Shown here one piece after another: positions 63,601-64,000 of a DNA stretch of 64,000 bases. Source of the DNA: Panorpa germanica (Eukaryota > Arthropoda > Insecta > Mecoptera > Panorpidae); contig OY783212.1 of NCBI GenBank assembly GCA_963678705.1, forward strand, positions 15,438,001-15,502,000. Direction: 5' to 3'. The notes under the pieces are model-generated. The model made no database searches, was not told the DNA's origin, and saw only the letters and a list, made by a program, of their open reading frames with translations. Position 1 is the first letter of the stretch. Each line of letters starts with the position of its first letter. The position numbers and the translations under genes are program-made.

Positions 63601-64000
63601 CTATAGTTTATTTACCACCGTTGCAAGCGACGACTGTCCTTTGTATGTGTTACCCCGTGCCTTCAAATAAAATTTTGATTTTTTGTTTTTCATATGATAT
63701 TCAAATTTACTACTATTACAACTATTACAAAATCCAAAATTTGAGCTTTTTAAAAAGTTTCCTACCGGGTTCCCTAATTTTTTCGGCGCCCTTTTTCGGT
63801 GCCCTAATCTGTGAATATGTTCGCATTCATAGCGTAATACACATGCAAAATTTAACTTTTCTAGCTTTTACGAATACAAAGTTAGGGCCCACTTTTTTTT
63901 CAGCTTTCCAAAATTACACATTTCCAGGAAATTCAGAGAAAAATCCGGGGACGTCAAAAGTCTTAGAATTCTTTTCTCTACGAAATAGGAAAACTTTCCT
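63601..64000 (-). mobile_element. Lep1-like Helitron, 3' part, running off the window
   Basis: On the minus strand the 3' end is GTCGTCGCTTGCAACGGTGG, TAAATAAA and CTATAG, a decayed version of the hairpin and CTAG end. The body matches the other copies in order: AAAATTTTATTTGAAGGCAC, a T(A)CCGGG block, CATGTGTATTACGC, and AAGACTTTTGACGTCCCCGG close to the window edge. The 5' end lies beyond position 64000. Confidence 0.7.

Noticed and set aside
1..64000. CRISPR arrays or bacterial operons
   Set aside because: No direct repeats with regular unique spacers; no bacterial-like gene density.

Overview
The window looks like one stretch of an AT-rich arthropod (probably insect) nuclear genome made almost entirely of transposable elements and intergenic or intronic DNA. 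The reasons are the mix of repeat types (BEL/Pao gag, Polinton/Maverick cassette, several non-LTR retrotransposons, Lep1-like Helitrons, Tc1/mariner and hAT remnants), the many AT microsatellites, and the lack of bacterial-style gene packing. I cannot name the species. No rRNA, convincing tRNA or CRISPR array was seen.

Left end (1-9770). A partial BEL/Pao-type gag (1-781, minus) with its leader/LTR-like region (782-1706) abuts a Polinton/Maverick fragment (1707 to about 9770, minus). The Polinton reads, in transcription order: protein-primed-type DNA polymerase B (1477 codons, open), a small protein with a possible OB-like C-terminus, a two-helix membrane protein, a C2C2 zinc-ribbon protein, an integrase fragment with the D,D,E residues, a putative structural protein, and an A32/FtsK-like packaging ATPase cut off after Walker B. 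Major capsid protein and protease are not in the window. The genes are packed in virus style (ATGA and 8-nt overlaps), and most starts sit in a TAAATG context. A family of short palindromic repeats (core CTCCTTCGGAG) has spread through spacers and, in frame, into at least three of the proteins. Zinc-ribbon and integrase frames are joined by an 11-A tract in the -1 register.

Middle and right (9.8-64 kb). This part holds dispersed repeats in unrecognised AT-rich DNA. The clearest structures are: a nested pair of LINEs at 20.8-22.9 kb, each with its own target-site duplication; a second 5'-truncated copy of the outer family at 33.1-33.4 kb; composite Lep1-like Helitrons at 15.0-16.2, 47.9-51.2 and 63.6-64 kb; a Tc1-like remnant at 12.2 kb; a mariner-type element with TA duplication at 58.2-58.9 kb; a 194-bp hAT-type MITE with an exact 8-bp duplication at 61.8 kb; a decayed Jockey-like reverse transcriptase tail at 54.7-55.1 kb; and an unclassified 243-bp repeat (26.5 and 46.6 kb, partial at 57.2 kb).

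The only candidate host coding sequence is a possible terminal exon on the minus strand at 23.8-24.2 kb, with a plausible acceptor site and a downstream poly(A) signal; I do not recognise the protein. Most other short open frames are judged to be chance.
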